From contig CACMIX010000005.1 in the NCBI GenBank assembly GCA_902613855.1, positions 1 through 51,011 of the forward strand: DNA of 51,011 nucleotides. Reading direction: 5' to 3'. Below the pieces are notes generated by a model that ran no database searches, was not told where the DNA came from, and worked only from the letters and a program-made list of their open reading frames with translations. The DNA comes from an uncultured Pelagibacteraceae bacterium (GTDB lineage Bacteria; Pseudomonadota; Alphaproteobacteria; Pelagibacterales; Pelagibacteraceae). Positions 16,205 through 24,684 of the stretch are shown one piece after another (the stretch's first letter is position 1; the number at the start of each line of letters is the position of its first letter). Both the position numbers and the translations under genes were made by a program.

Positions 16205-17184
16205 TTATTACTCTCTAGGTATCTAACAATTCTTTTTGTAAAAGTTGGTAATGTGTAGTTTTTTAACTTCTTAGGATCGATCCAGTGGGAAGTTGGTAAT
16301 GAACCTACTTTATTCTTATGTTCAATTTTTATATTCATATTCATATTTGACATCTTGAAATTAACTATATCTGTTGAACTTGTAGGCTTTGATAATTCTT
16401 GCATGGGAAAAATACTAAAATTTTTCAAAAAATTAAATTTAGTATTTTTAATCAAAAGATATTTATTTTTATCTTTATAAACTTTTAGTAAATAATATTT
16501 ATTGTTATTCTTTTTTTTGATTTTAGTAAGTAGGAAATCTTTTCTTTTTAAAGCAATACATTTACTCGAAATTGGACATTGTTCACAATGAGGATTGCTC
16601 GGTTTGCAGATTAAAGCTCCTAGTTCCATTAAGGCCTGAGCATAATCACTTGCCCTACTTGAATACCCAAAGATTTCTTTTTTCTTGATTAAGTTCTCTT
16701 TATTAATTTCATTTTCTTTTTTTAAATATAAATATCTTTTAAGAACTCTTTCAATGTTTCCATCTAAAGGAATAATGCTTTTATTAAAAGCTATAGCTGA
16801 TATTGCACTCGCAGTGTAATCACCAATACCTGGAAGAGATTTTAAATCTGAATAGTTTCTTGGAAGTTTTTTATCAAATTTTTTAATAACTAATAGAGCA
16901 GTTTTTTTTAAGTTTCTAACCCTAGAATAATAACCAAGCCCCTCCCAAAGCTTAATCAGTTTATGATTTTCGAAATTTGCTAAAGTCTCTAAGTCAGGAA
17001 TATTTTTTATAAATCTATTAAAGTAAGGGACTACTGTTGCTACCTGAGTTTGCTGTAACATAAATTCACTAACTAATGTGTAATATTGCTTTTTTTTATG
17101 AGAGACTTTTTTTCTCCAGGGTAAAACTCGCTTATTTATGTCATACCAATTAAGAATTTTATTTGTTATTATTGGGTCTTTCAT
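16201..17184 (-). CDS. mutY: A/G-specific adenine glycosylase MutY
   Basis: Excises adenine opposite 8-oxoguanine. Visible features are LPWRKK near the N-terminus, the catalytic Glu in EFMLQQTQV, the helix-hairpin-helix LKSLPGIGDYTASAI followed by the catalytic Asp in IPLDGNIERVL, and the 4Fe-4S site as C-x6-C-x2-C-x5-C in CKPSNPHCEQCPISSKC. A C-terminal NUDIX-like domain recognises 8-oxoG. The start is taken at the ATG at 17184, giving 327 residues beginning MKDPIITNK; a longer reading to 17229 would run into the DUF721 gene. This start abuts that of the divergent neighbour, forming CATATG. Secure function. Confidence 0.95.
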   Translation of the reverse strand: MKDPIITNKILNWYDINKRVLPWRKKVSHKKKQYYTLVSEFMLQQTQVATVVPYFNRFIKNIPDLETLANFENHKLIKLWEGLGYYSRVRNLKKTALLVIKKFDKKLPRNYSDLKSLPGIGDYTASAISAIAFNKSIIPLDGNIERVLKRYLYLKKENEINKENLIKKKEIFGYSSRASDYAQALMELGALICKPSNPHCEQCPISSKCIALKRKDFLLTKIKKKNNNKYYLLKVYKDKNKYLLIKNTKFNFLKNFSIFPMQELSKPTSSTDIVNFKMSNMNMNIKIEHKNKVGSLPTSHWIDPKKLKNYTLPTFTKRIVRYLESNK

Positions 17185-17673
17185 ATGCAATTTAAAAATA
17201 ATACTAAGCAGAGAAATGTCTCCATTCAAGGCTTAAGATCTTTTAAAGACACTTTGCCAAAAAATGTAAAAAGGATTATTAATAAAAAAGGTCACATTTA
17301 CTCAGAAACCCTGAGTAATTGGAAATACCTTGTAGGTGACGAGTTATTCAAGTTCTGCTATCCAAAAACATTTAAAAGTTCAAATAAATTTGGTGTAAGT
17401 ACATTAGTGATCATGGTCAAAAGAGGCCACGAAGTTGACATAGAATATTCTAAAAAAGATATTTTAAATAAGATGAATGCTTATTTTGGTTATGAAGTTG
17501 TTGAGAAACTTAAATTCATTAGTTTTGATGATGAACAAAAAGTTTCCCCTAAACTAGAGATTAATGAAAAAAATGTGACAATAAATAGATATAAAGACAA
17601 AATCAGCGATGTTAAAAATGAAAAAATTAAACAATCATTATTAGAGCTAACTAAAGTGTTTAAAAAAAAATGA
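17185..17673 (+). CDS. DUF721 (DciA-like) protein
   Basis: A 162-residue protein of the DUF721 family, recognised from the segment SNWKYLVGDELFKFCYPKTF (trp near a GDE/KFCYP pattern) and VIMVKRGHEVDIEYSKKDIL with FGYEVVEKLKF, the DciA-type fold core. DUF721 includes DciA, the ancestral bacterial replicative-helicase operator, so a replication role is possible but inferred. It begins exactly where mutY begins on the other strand. Its last codons overlap the dsbA-like start by 4 bases (ATGA). The mutY-DUF721-dsbA-smc order is common in alphaproteobacteria. Confidence 0.75.
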   Translation: MQFKNNTKQRNVSIQGLRSFKDTLPKNVKRIINKKGHIYSETLSNWKYLVGDELFKFCYPKTFKSSNKFGVSTLVIMVKRGHEVDIEYSKKDILNKMNAYFGYEVVEKLKFISFDDEQKVSPKLEINEKNVTINRYKDKISDVKNEKIKQSLLELTKVFKKK

Positions 17674-18248
17674 AAAAAATTTTAATAATTTCAATATTTT
17701 TTTTCTTCGGTGCTTTAAGCACTCAAGCTGACGAAATTAAAAGAATTCTTGTAGGAAATAAGAGTGCAAAAATATCTATCATCGCTTTTGAATCTTTAAC
17801 TTGTAGCCATTGTGCTAACTTTCATAAAGATGTTTATCCTTTATTAAAAAAAGAATATTTAGATACAGGTTTAGCCAAGATTGAATTTAGACATTTTCCT
17901 CTAGATATTGCTGCTTTTAATGCTTCAAAAGTTGCTCAATGTAGAAATGATGGGGAATCAGAGATATTAGAAAGTTTATATGCTAATCAACAAAAGTGGG
18001 TAAAAGGAAGTTCAGTTGAGGAAGCAAATATTAATCTAAAAAAATTTTTATCAACAGAGGGTTTCAATATTGATTTTGAAAGCTGTATTAACAACAAGAA
18101 AATTGAAGATTTTGTATTAAATGACCGAATCGATGGAGCTAAAAATTTCAAAGTAAATGCTACCCCTACGATAATAATTAATAACGAAAAGTTTGATAAA
18201 ACCTTAAATTACAAAAATTTAAAAAAAGCTCTTGAAAAACTGATATAA
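17670..18248 (+). CDS. Periplasmic DsbA-like thiol-disulfide protein
   Basis: The 192 residues begin with a signal peptide (MKKILIISIFFFFGALSTQA, about 1-20) and carry a thioredoxin-fold active site ESLTCSHCANFH with CSHC, one residue away from classical DsbA CPHC. The cis-proline loop is in NATPTIIINNEKF. It most likely introduces or exchanges disulfides in periplasmic proteins (DsbA/DSBA-like PF13462 group). A further cysteine pair in the helical insert (QCRND and ESCIN) may be structural. It is coupled to the DUF721 gene and followed by smc after 8 bases. The partner DsbB is not in the window. Confidence 0.88.
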   Translation: MKKILIISIFFFFGALSTQADEIKRILVGNKSAKISIIAFESLTCSHCANFHKDVYPLLKKEYLDTGLAKIEFRHFPLDIAAFNASKVAQCRNDGESEILESLYANQQKWVKGSSVEEANINLKKFLSTEGFNIDFESCINNKKIEDFVLNDRIDGAKNFKVNATPTIIINNEKFDKTLNYKNLKKALEKLI

Positions 18249-18256
18249 GTTTCTTT

Positions 18257-20830
18257 ATGGAGTTTAAAAAAATCCAATTAAATGGATTTAAATCTTTCGC
18301 AGAAAAAGCAGATTTTTTAATCGAAGATGGCTTGACTGGTATTGTTGGACCTAACGGGTGTGGAAAATCTAATATAGTTGAATCTCTAAGATGGGCAATG
18401 GGTGAAACATCTGCAAAAAGCATGCGTGGATCTGGAATGGAGGATGTAATTTTTTCAGGTACTTCAAATAAAGCGTCAAAGAATATTGCCGAAGTTACTA
18501 TAGAAGTTGAAAATAAAGATAAAGAAGGTCCAATTCAGTATCGAGAGCATGATCAAGTTCAAATTAAAAGAAAAATAGAAAAAGATAAAGGTTCTAAATT
18601 TTACATTAACGGTAAAGAGGTGCGAGCTAGAGATGCTCAAATGTTTTTTGCTGATCTATCAACTGGTGCACATTCCCCTTCAATGATTAGTCAAGGAAGA
18701 ATTGGAGCTTTAGTAACTGCAAAACCTACAGATCGAAGAGCAATATTAGAGGAAGCTGCAGGTATTTCTGGGTTGCATGTGAGAAGACATGAAGCTGAAT
18801 TAAGATTGGGTGCTGCAGAAAACAATCTTAAAAGAGCTGATGAGCTTAGAAGGCAACAAGAAAAGCAATTAGCAAATCTTCAAAAACAGGCAGAGGAAGC
18901 TACAAAATACAAACTTATCTCTGAAGAAATAAAAAAAATTGAGGCTGGTTTATATTATTTAAAATTAATTGAGATAGACAAAGAAATCAGAATAGAAAAT
19001 GAAATAAATAACGAAGCTGAAGTCGAAGTTGATGGATTTAATACTAAAATATCAGAGCTGGAAAGTTTAATAAAACTTTCAACTGAAAAGGTTTCACCAC
19101 TTAGAGAAAAAAATATAGAAAATTTATCGAGAATTCAAAGACTTAATCTAGAGCTTCAAAGTTTAGATGAGGAGAATACAAGAACTCAAGATGAAATCGA
19201 AACTATTAAAAAGTCAATTCAAACTCTTGATGACGATATCGCTAGAGAAAAAGGAATAATTATTGACGCTAATTCTAATGAAAAACGACTAAAAGAGGAA
19301 AAATCAGATTTGATAGAGACAGACTCTAAATATTTTGAAACAGAAAAACTTTCTAATGAAGAGCTCGAGATGGCAAAAGATAGATTAAAAGATGAGCAAA
19401 AAGCTGTTGATGATGTTATAAATAGTTTTGCTGACCAGACAATCAACATTAGCTTGGGCCCAATTAAAAATGTCCAAAGTTCAATCCAAAGGGTTAAAGA
19501 ATTAATTGATAGTAATGAAATTAATCAGGCAGTTACTTTACTAGATAGATGCAACATGGAGCTTAATAATTTTTTAAATGACCTAAAAGATGACAAATCT
19601 AGAAATGAATTATTAAACGTTAATGAAAAATCTCAAAATATAAAATTACTACAAGAAAAATATGCTGATGCTTATAGTAAAAATCAATCTGTCAAAAATG
19701 AATCCATAAAAAGAAATGAAAGAATTAAAACTATTGAGACTGAAATTGAAAGTTGGAAAAATTTATTATCAAATTCAGAAAAAATGGTTTCGGAACTTAC
19801 TGAAAGAAAAAATAAATTTTCTTTTCAATTGAGTGATTTAGAAAATCAACCAAGAGTTCAGGCTGAACGCAAAGGTCAAATTTCAGAAAATTTGAGAATT
19901 TCTGATAAGGAAAAAATTGATAACGAATTGATTGTTGATGAAACTGATAAAAAAATTGAAACTTTGAGAAGTGAATTAAATGAAATTCAAGAACAATCAA
20001 TACAAATCAGAGAGAGAAAAGCTAGTTCAGGAGCAACTATTGAAGGTCTTCAAAAAAGAAAAGGAGATTTATTAGACCGTATAAGTTCTGTACTAAATCT
20101 TAATGAAGAAAATATTTTAGAGAATTCAAATTTAAATGGTGTCGATGAACTTCCCAATGCTGTTGATCAAGAGGATGCATTAGATAAAAAGAAGCAAGAA
20201 AGAGAAAGGTTTGGCTCTGTAAATTTAAAAGCAGACGAGGAAACTAATAAATATGAGGAAGAAATTAAAAAAATGGAGCAAGACCGAACAGATTTAGTAA
20301 CAGCTATTGTAAAACTAAAAGATAGCATAAATGAACTTAATCAAAAAGGACGTGAAAGATTAATAAAGGCTTTCGAGAAAGTTAATAGAAAGTTTAATGA
20401 GGTCTATACAAAATTGTTTAATGGAGGGAATGCAAAATTAGAATTAGTAGACTCTGATGATCCTCTCGAGGCTGGATTGGAGATGTTGGTAAGCCCTCCT
20501 GGAAAAAGATTACAGTCAATAACCTTATTATCTGGAGGAGAACAAGCACTAACGGCTCTTTCATTGATCTTTGCAGTATTTTTAACTAACCCATCTCCTA
20601 TTTGTGTTTTGGATGAGGTTGATGCTCCACTGGATGATGCAAATGTAACAAGATTTTGCAGTCTACTTGAGGAGTTAACTAAAATTACAAATACTAAATT
20701 TATCATTGTAACTCATCATGCTTTAACCATGTCTAAAATGAATAGATTATATGGGGTAACTATGCCTCAAAAAGGGATTAGTCAGTTAGTTGCAGTTGAT
20801 TTACAAAAAGCAGAGAGTATGGTTGCCTAA
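18257..20830 (+). CDS. smc: SMC-family chromosome segregation ATPase, short and apparently hingeless
   Basis: ABC-type ATPase that organises and separates chromosomes. Head motifs are intact: Walker A GPNGCGKS (31-38), the N-terminal SQGRIGALVTAKPTDRRAIL segment, the signature LSGGEQALTAL (758-768) and Walker B ICVLDEVDAPLDD. About 520 residues of charged coiled coil lie between the heads. At 857 residues it is some 300 shorter than usual bacterial SMC (near 1,150). The middle (about 388-450, including IKNVQSSIQRVKELIDSN) shows no glycine-bearing hinge sequence and no CxxC zinc hook. It sits in the alphaproteobacterial mutY-DUF721-dsbA-smc cluster, so orthology is likely. Head functions are firm, dimer architecture is not. 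Confidence 0.88.
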   Translation: MEFKKIQLNGFKSFAEKADFLIEDGLTGIVGPNGCGKSNIVESLRWAMGETSAKSMRGSGMEDVIFSGTSNKASKNIAEVTIEVENKDKEGPIQYREHDQVQIKRKIEKDKGSKFYINGKEVRARDAQMFFADLSTGAHSPSMISQGRIGALVTAKPTDRRAILEEAAGISGLHVRRHEAELRLGAAENNLKRADELRRQQEKQLANLQKQAEEATKYKLISEEIKKIEAGLYYLKLIEIDKEIRIENEINNEAEVEVDGFNTKISELESLIKLSTEKVSPLREKNIENLSRIQRLNLELQSLDEENTRTQDEIETIKKSIQTLDDDIAREKGIIIDANSNEKRLKEEKSDLIETDSKYFETEKLSNEELEMAKDRLKDEQKAVDDVINSFADQTINISLGPIKNVQSSIQRVKELIDSNEINQAVTLLDRCNMELNNFLNDLKDDKSRNELLNVNEKSQNIKLLQEKYADAYSKNQSVKNESIKRNERIKTIETEIESWKNLLSNSEKMVSELTERKNKFSFQLSDLENQPRVQAERKGQISENLRISDKEKIDNELIVDETDKKIETLRSELNEIQEQSIQIRERKASSGATIEGLQKRKGDLLDRISSVLNLNEENILENSNLNGVDELPNAVDQEDALDKKKQERERFGSVNLKADEETNKYEEEIKKMEQDRTDLVTAIVKLKDSINELNQKGRERLIKAFEKVNRKFNEVYTKLFNGGNAKLELVDSDDPLEAGLEMLVSPPGKRLQSITLLSGGEQALTALSLIFAVFLTNPSPICVLDEVDAPLDDANVTRFCSLLEELTKITNTKFIIVTHHALTMSKMNRLYGVTMPQKGISQLVAVDLQKAESMVA

Positions 20831-20839
20831 ACTATACAA

Positions 20840-21115
20840 ATGTCAAAAGATCCGTTAAAAACTCGCCTAGAGATTGCAAAAAACAAGGTTTCGAAGAGAA
20901 ATCTTTTTAATAAAAAAAATAATCCCTCACCTATTGGAACAGCCTTTAAATTAAGCACTGAACTGGTCGCTGCAGTTGCTGTAGGGACAATTATTGGGTT
21001 TATTTTTGATAAGACCTTTGGTACTAAACCCTGGTTTATATTAATATTTTTTTTTGTGGGAGTAGTTGCTGGAATAACTAACGTAATTAGATCTGCAAAA
21101 AATATGCAAAAATAA
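20840..21115 (+). CDS. atpI: ATP synthase protein I (AtpI)
   Basis: A 91-residue membrane protein with two hydrophobic segments (about 37-55 with AVAVGTIIGFIFD, and 61-80 with WFILIFFFVGVVAGITNVI), the AtpI/Gca1 pattern. AtpI is thought to aid c-ring assembly and is not part of the finished enzyme. It starts 9 bases after smc and 6 bases before atpB, at the head of the Fo genes, which is its usual alphaproteobacterial place. Family call is firm from pattern and context. Confidence 0.9.
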   Translation: MSKDPLKTRLEIAKNKVSKRNLFNKKNNPSPIGTAFKLSTELVAAVAVGTIIGFIFDKTFGTKPWFILIFFFVGVVAGITNVIRSAKNMQK

Positions 21116-21121
21116 ATACTT

Positions 21122-21856
21122 ATGGCAGCAAATCCTATGTCTCAATTCGATGTTTATCGAATTGGACCCGAAATAAAAGTTGGAGCATTTGATATATCAT
21201 TTACTAACGCCAGTTTGTTTATGATTATTAGTACAGTTTCGATTTTACTTGTGTTTAACTTGGGCTCAAAAAGAAATTCAGTATTACCAAATAAAATGCA
21301 ACTTCTGGCAGAGCTTAGTTATACATTTGTCGCAAAAATGATTAGTGATACAGCTGGATCAAAAGCAAAACCCTATTTTGCGTTTATATTTTCTTTATTC
21401 ATGTTTGTTCTATTTTGTAACATGTTTGGTATGATCCCTTACACATTTACTGTAACGAGTCATATAATCGTTACATTTATTTTGGCTTCATTTATTTTTA
21501 TTGGAGTGACAATTATTGGCTTTATCAAACATGGATTTGGTTATCTAAAATTATTTGTACCTAGTGGGGTGCCAGCTGTGCTACTACCTTTAATAGTAGT
21601 CATAGAAATTATATCTTATTTAAGCAGACCAATAAGTTTGTCAGTTCGATTATTTGCGAATATGATGGCAGGTCACACAATGATGAAAGTTTTCGGAGGT
21701 TTTGTGATAAGTCTTGGATTAGTCGGTGGTTGGCTTCCACTGAGTTTTTCGGTTGCATTAACAGGTTTAGAGATCTTAGTTGCTTTTCTTCAAGCTTATG
21801 TTTTTGCAATCTTAACCTGCATCTATTTAAATGATGCATTAAATTTACACCATTAA
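21122..21856 (+). CDS. atpB: ATP synthase Fo subunit a
   Basis: Forms the proton half-channels against the rotating c ring. The 244 residues have about five to six membrane helices, with the essential arginine in the conserved helix SRPISLSVRLFANMMAGH and the terminal helix LEILVAFLQAYVFAILTCIY. Length is normal for alphaproteobacteria. It lies between atpI and atpE. In alphaproteobacteria the F1 genes are encoded elsewhere, and none is present here. Secure call. Confidence 0.97.
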   Translation: MAANPMSQFDVYRIGPEIKVGAFDISFTNASLFMIISTVSILLVFNLGSKRNSVLPNKMQLLAELSYTFVAKMISDTAGSKAKPYFAFIFSLFMFVLFCNMFGMIPYTFTVTSHIIVTFILASFIFIGVTIIGFIKHGFGYLKLFVPSGVPAVLLPLIVVIEIISYLSRPISLSVRLFANMMAGHTMMKVFGGFVISLGLVGGWLPLSFSVALTGLEILVAFLQAYVFAILTCIYLNDALNLHH

Positions 21857-21862
21857 TTAACC

Positions 21863-21870
21863 AAGGAGGA
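21863..21870 (+). promoter_or_regulatory. Strong Shine-Dalgarno of atpE
   Basis: AAGGAGGA ends 4 bases before the atpE ATG at 21875, an almost perfect anti-16S match. Most other starts in this window lack any clear Shine-Dalgarno or are overlapped by the upstream gene. It fits the need to make many c subunits per complex from a shared transcript. Confidence 0.8.
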
Positions 21871-21874
21871 AATA

Positions 21875-22102
21875 ATGGAATTAGAAGCAGCAAAAATGAT
21901 CGGAGCTGGTTTAGCAGCAATTGCTTTAGCAGGTGCCGGTGTAGGTATCGGAATAATTTTTGGAAACTATTTGTCTGGAGCGATGAGAAATCCATCTGCA
22001 GCACAAAAACAGTTTCCAAATTTGCTTTTAGGTTTCGCTCTAGCGGAAGCTACAGGATTATTTGGATTAGTAGTTGCATTAATCATCTTATTTGCGTTTT
22101 AA
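21875..22102 (+). CDS. atpE: ATP synthase Fo subunit c
   Basis: The 75-residue hairpin that forms the rotor ring. Helix 1 contains the glycine-rich AGAGVGIGIIFG (about 20-30), the polar loop MRNPSAAQKQ follows, and helix 2 has the ion-binding carboxylate as Glu58 in LAEATGLFGLV. No evident extra Na+-ligand pattern; H+ coupling is the default inference. It has a strong Shine-Dalgarno and is followed by the b' gene starting 4 bases after its stop. Secure call. Confidence 0.97.
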   Translation: MELEAAKMIGAGLAAIALAGAGVGIGIIFGNYLSGAMRNPSAAQKQFPNLLLGFALAEATGLFGLVVALIILFAF

Positions 22103-22106
22103 ATTA

Positions 22107-22697
22107 ATGATTAAAAAAATATATTTTCAGTCGATATTTTTTGGCTTCTTATCTTTTAAAGAAGCCTTTGCAGCTGAAAGCGGAGGTATGCCTCAATTAA
22201 ATCCTGAGTTTTGGATTTCTCAAATTTTTTGGTTAATACTTACTTTTGGAACAATGTATGTTGTTTTGTCAAAATTCATACTGCCAAAAATTAGTAACAA
22301 TTTAGAGTCGAGAAAATCTCAAATTTTAGAAAATATTGAGGCCGCAGAAAAACAAAGAGAAGATAGTGAGGCTAAGCTTAAGGAATATGATGAAGTTATA
22401 TTAAAGAGCAAGAGTGAGGCTAGAACTATGTTTAATCAAACAAGAGAAAAGGCACTAAAAGATATAATAGCTAAAAAAGAAGTTTTAGATCAGCAAATTG
22501 ATGACGAAATTAATAAAGCTGAAAAAGAAATAGAAGTTTTAAGAGTTAGCGCTCCAGATAAAATAAATAAAATAGCAATTGAAACTTCTTCAGAACTTTT
22601 AGAAAAGCTAATTGGTTCTGGCGTAAACAATAGTAGCATATCTGCAATTGTTGATGATCTATCGAAAAGAAATGGGGATAAATACTATGGTAATTGA
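22107..22697 (+). CDS. atpG: ATP synthase Fo subunit b'
   Basis: One of the two different b-type stator subunits of alphaproteobacteria. Starting at ATG 22107 gives 196 residues. There is a membrane segment (about 39-60, FWLILTFGTMYVVLSKFILP), and a long charged helix with LESRKSQILENIEAAEKQRE. An N-terminal stretch before AFAAESGG looks like a leader, as in other b' subunits. A TTG at 22092 lies within atpE and is rejected. The 3' end overlaps atpF by 11 bases. Whether this copy is b' rather than b is inferred from order and leader. The symbol follows alphaproteobacterial usage, also written atpF2. Confidence 0.9.
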   Translation: MIKKIYFQSIFFGFLSFKEAFAAESGGMPQLNPEFWISQIFWLILTFGTMYVVLSKFILPKISNNLESRKSQILENIEAAEKQREDSEAKLKEYDEVILKSKSEARTMFNQTREKALKDIIAKKEVLDQQIDDEINKAEKEIEVLRVSAPDKINKIAIETSSELLEKLIGSGVNNSSISAIVDDLSKRNGDKYYGN

Positions 22698-23184
22698 TGC
22701 AACATTTTGGGTAGCAGTATCATTTGTAATCTTTTTTGGTGCTTTAATTTATTTAAAAATTCCACAAAAAGTTTCTCAAATTTTAGATAAGATGATCTCT
22801 GATATTAAAAATGAAATTGATGAGAGTGAAAAATTAAGAACTGAAGCAAAACATTTGCTGGATAATGCACAAAAAAAACTAGATACCGCTCAAACGGTTA
22901 GTAATGACATTTTAGATCAAGCAAAAAAAGACTCGGATAGATTGGTAATAGAATTGAACGATAAATTCCATAAATCTTCTGAGATCAAAAAAAATCTTGC
23001 TGAAAATAAAATTAGTCAAATGAAAGAAGCAGCTATAAAAGAGATAAAAGATGCTTCAATTAAAATAGCAGTGGACTCAGTTAAAAAAATTATATCCACG
23101 TCAGTAGATAAATCAAAACTCGATGCTGTGTTTCAGAAAAATTTAGATGAGACTAAAGAGCAGCTAAAAAATATTAATTCATAA
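22687..23184 (+). CDS. atpF: ATP synthase Fo subunit b
   Basis: Peripheral-stalk subunit linking Fo to F1. From ATG 22687 it has 165 residues: an N-terminal membrane helix (MVIDATFWVAVSFVIFFGAL) followed by about 130 residues of highly charged coiled coil, including LRTEAKHLLDNAQKKLDTAQ. The alternative start at 22648 lies in the b' gene and would put charged residues ahead of the membrane helix. It is the last Fo gene; 39 bases follow before crtI. Secure call. Confidence 0.93.
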   Translation: MVIDATFWVAVSFVIFFGALIYLKIPQKVSQILDKMISDIKNEIDESEKLRTEAKHLLDNAQKKLDTAQTVSNDILDQAKKDSDRLVIELNDKFHKSSEIKKNLAENKISQMKEAAIKEIKDASIKIAVDSVKKIISTSVDKSKLDAVFQKNLDETKEQLKNINS

Positions 23185-23223
23185 TACACTTACAATTTCC
23201 AAAAAAAACTATAAATTATTAAT

Positions 23224-24684
23224 ATGAATTCTATAGTGATCGGATCTGGATTTGGAGGAATTGCTGCAGCTTTGCGCTTGAAGGCAAAAGGACATCAAGT
23301 AAAATTAATTGAAAAACATCCTGATCTTGGTGGTAGAGCCAGAGTGTTTAAGAAAAATGGTTTTATATTTGATGGTGGCCCAACTGTAATTACTGCACCC
23401 TACTTAATTAATGAGTTGTTTGAATTATTTAAAAAGGATCCAAAAAACTACATTGAGTTATCACCTCTTAAAATTTGGTACCAATTTATTTTTGAGGATA
23501 AGTCTAAATTTAATTATTCTGGTGATGAAGCTAATATGGTTAAACAAATACAGGATATAAGCAAAGATGATGTTGAAGGATATCAAAAATTAGTAAGTTT
23601 TACCAAAAAGATTTTTGATAAAGGGTTTACAGAGTTAGCAGATGTTCCTTTTGATAAACCTTTTGTAATGATGCAACAACTTCCAGCGCTACTTAAACTT
23701 AAAAGCTATAAATCAGTTTACTCATTAGTATCTTCATTTATAAAAAATGAAAAATTAAGAAGAATGCTCAGTATGCATCCACTTTTGGTAGGAGGTAATC
23801 CATTCACCACTACTTCAATTTATGGACTAATACTTTACTTAGAGAAAAAATGGGGAATCCATTATTCTATGGGGGGCACAGGAAATATTATTAAAGGTCT
23901 GGAAAAACTTATGCTTGAAGAGGGAATTGAGATAATCAAAAATAGTGAAGTAACTGAGATCATTTCAAAAAGTAACAAAATTACTGGTATTAAATTAAAT
24001 GACCAAGAAATCATTGAGGCTGAAAACGTTGTTTGTAATGCAGATCCACCAGCATTTTACGAAAAAATGTTAAAAAAAAATGGTCAAGGCCCTTTTATTT
24101 TTAATTGGAAAAAGAAAAGAATGGAATATTCAATGGGTCTTTTCGTTTACTATTTTGGAACAAAAAAGGTTTATGAAGATATTGAGCATCATACAATAAA
24201 GTTTGGAAATAAATATAAAGAACATCTGGAAGATATTTTTAATAAAAAGAAATTAAATAACGATATTAGCTATTACCTCCACAGACCGTCGGCAACTGAC
24301 AAATCAATGGCACCGGAGGGAAATGACTGTTTTTATGTTCTAGTACCTGTTCCAAATAATCAATCTAAAATCGATTGGCAAACTGAAGGTGAAAACATGA
24401 AAAATTTAGTAATTGATAAAATGGAAAAAGATTTAATGCCAAATCTTAGAGAAAATATTGTGGCTGATTTTTATTTAACCCCAGATTATTTTGAAAAAGA
24501 GTTAAACACAAAATTTGGATCTGGATTTTCAATTCAGCCTAAATTCACTCAATCTGCATATTTTAGATTTCATAATAAATCTGAAATTTATGACGGACTT
24601 TATTTTGTTGGAGCTGGAACTCACCCTGGAGCTGGGGTACCCGGAGTGTTATCCTCAGCAAAAGTCTTGGATAAACTGCTTTAA
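23224..24684 (+). CDS. crtI: Phytoene desaturase
   Basis: Converts phytoene to lycopene with FAD at the membrane surface. The 486 residues begin with the dinucleotide-binding motif VIGSGFGGIAAALRLKAKGH, include FDGGPTVITAP and HPLLVGGNPF, and end in YFVGAGTHPGAGVPGVLSSA, the CrtI C-terminal FAD signature. Length and motifs match bacterial CrtI. It heads crtI-crtB-crtY-blh and shares one base with crtB (TAATG). A 39-base AT-rich gap upstream may hold a promoter, or the genes may continue the atp transcript. Secure call. Confidence 0.96.
   Translation: MNSIVIGSGFGGIAAALRLKAKGHQVKLIEKHPDLGGRARVFKKNGFIFDGGPTVITAPYLINELFELFKKDPKNYIELSPLKIWYQFIFEDKSKFNYSGDEANMVKQIQDISKDDVEGYQKLVSFTKKIFDKGFTELADVPFDKPFVMMQQLPALLKLKSYKSVYSLVSSFIKNEKLRRMLSMHPLLVGGNPFTTTSIYGLILYLEKKWGIHYSMGGTGNIIKGLEKLMLEEGIEIIKNSEVTEIISKSNKITGIKLNDQEIIEAENVVCNADPPAFYEKMLKKNGQGPFIFNWKKKRMEYSMGLFVYYFGTKKVYEDIEHHTIKFGNKYKEHLEDIFNKKKLNNDISYYLHRPSATDKSMAPEGNDCFYVLVPVPNNQSKIDWQTEGENMKNLVIDKMEKDLMPNLRENIVADFYLTPDYFEKELNTKFGSGFSIQPKFTQSAYFRFHNKSEIYDGLYFVGAGTHPGAGVPGVLSSAKVLDKLL

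Noticed and set aside
17185..17229. Longer MutY reading starting at 17229
   Set aside because: It would overlap the DUF721 gene, and the sequence before MKDPIITNK is unlike MutY.
21609..22019. Minus-strand open frame across atpB/atpE
   Set aside because: It is antisense to two essential conserved genes and its Leu/Gln-rich product is a shadow of membrane helices.
22092..22106. TTG start for the b' subunit within atpE
   Set aside because: ATG at 22107 follows the atpE stop and gives a sensible leader.
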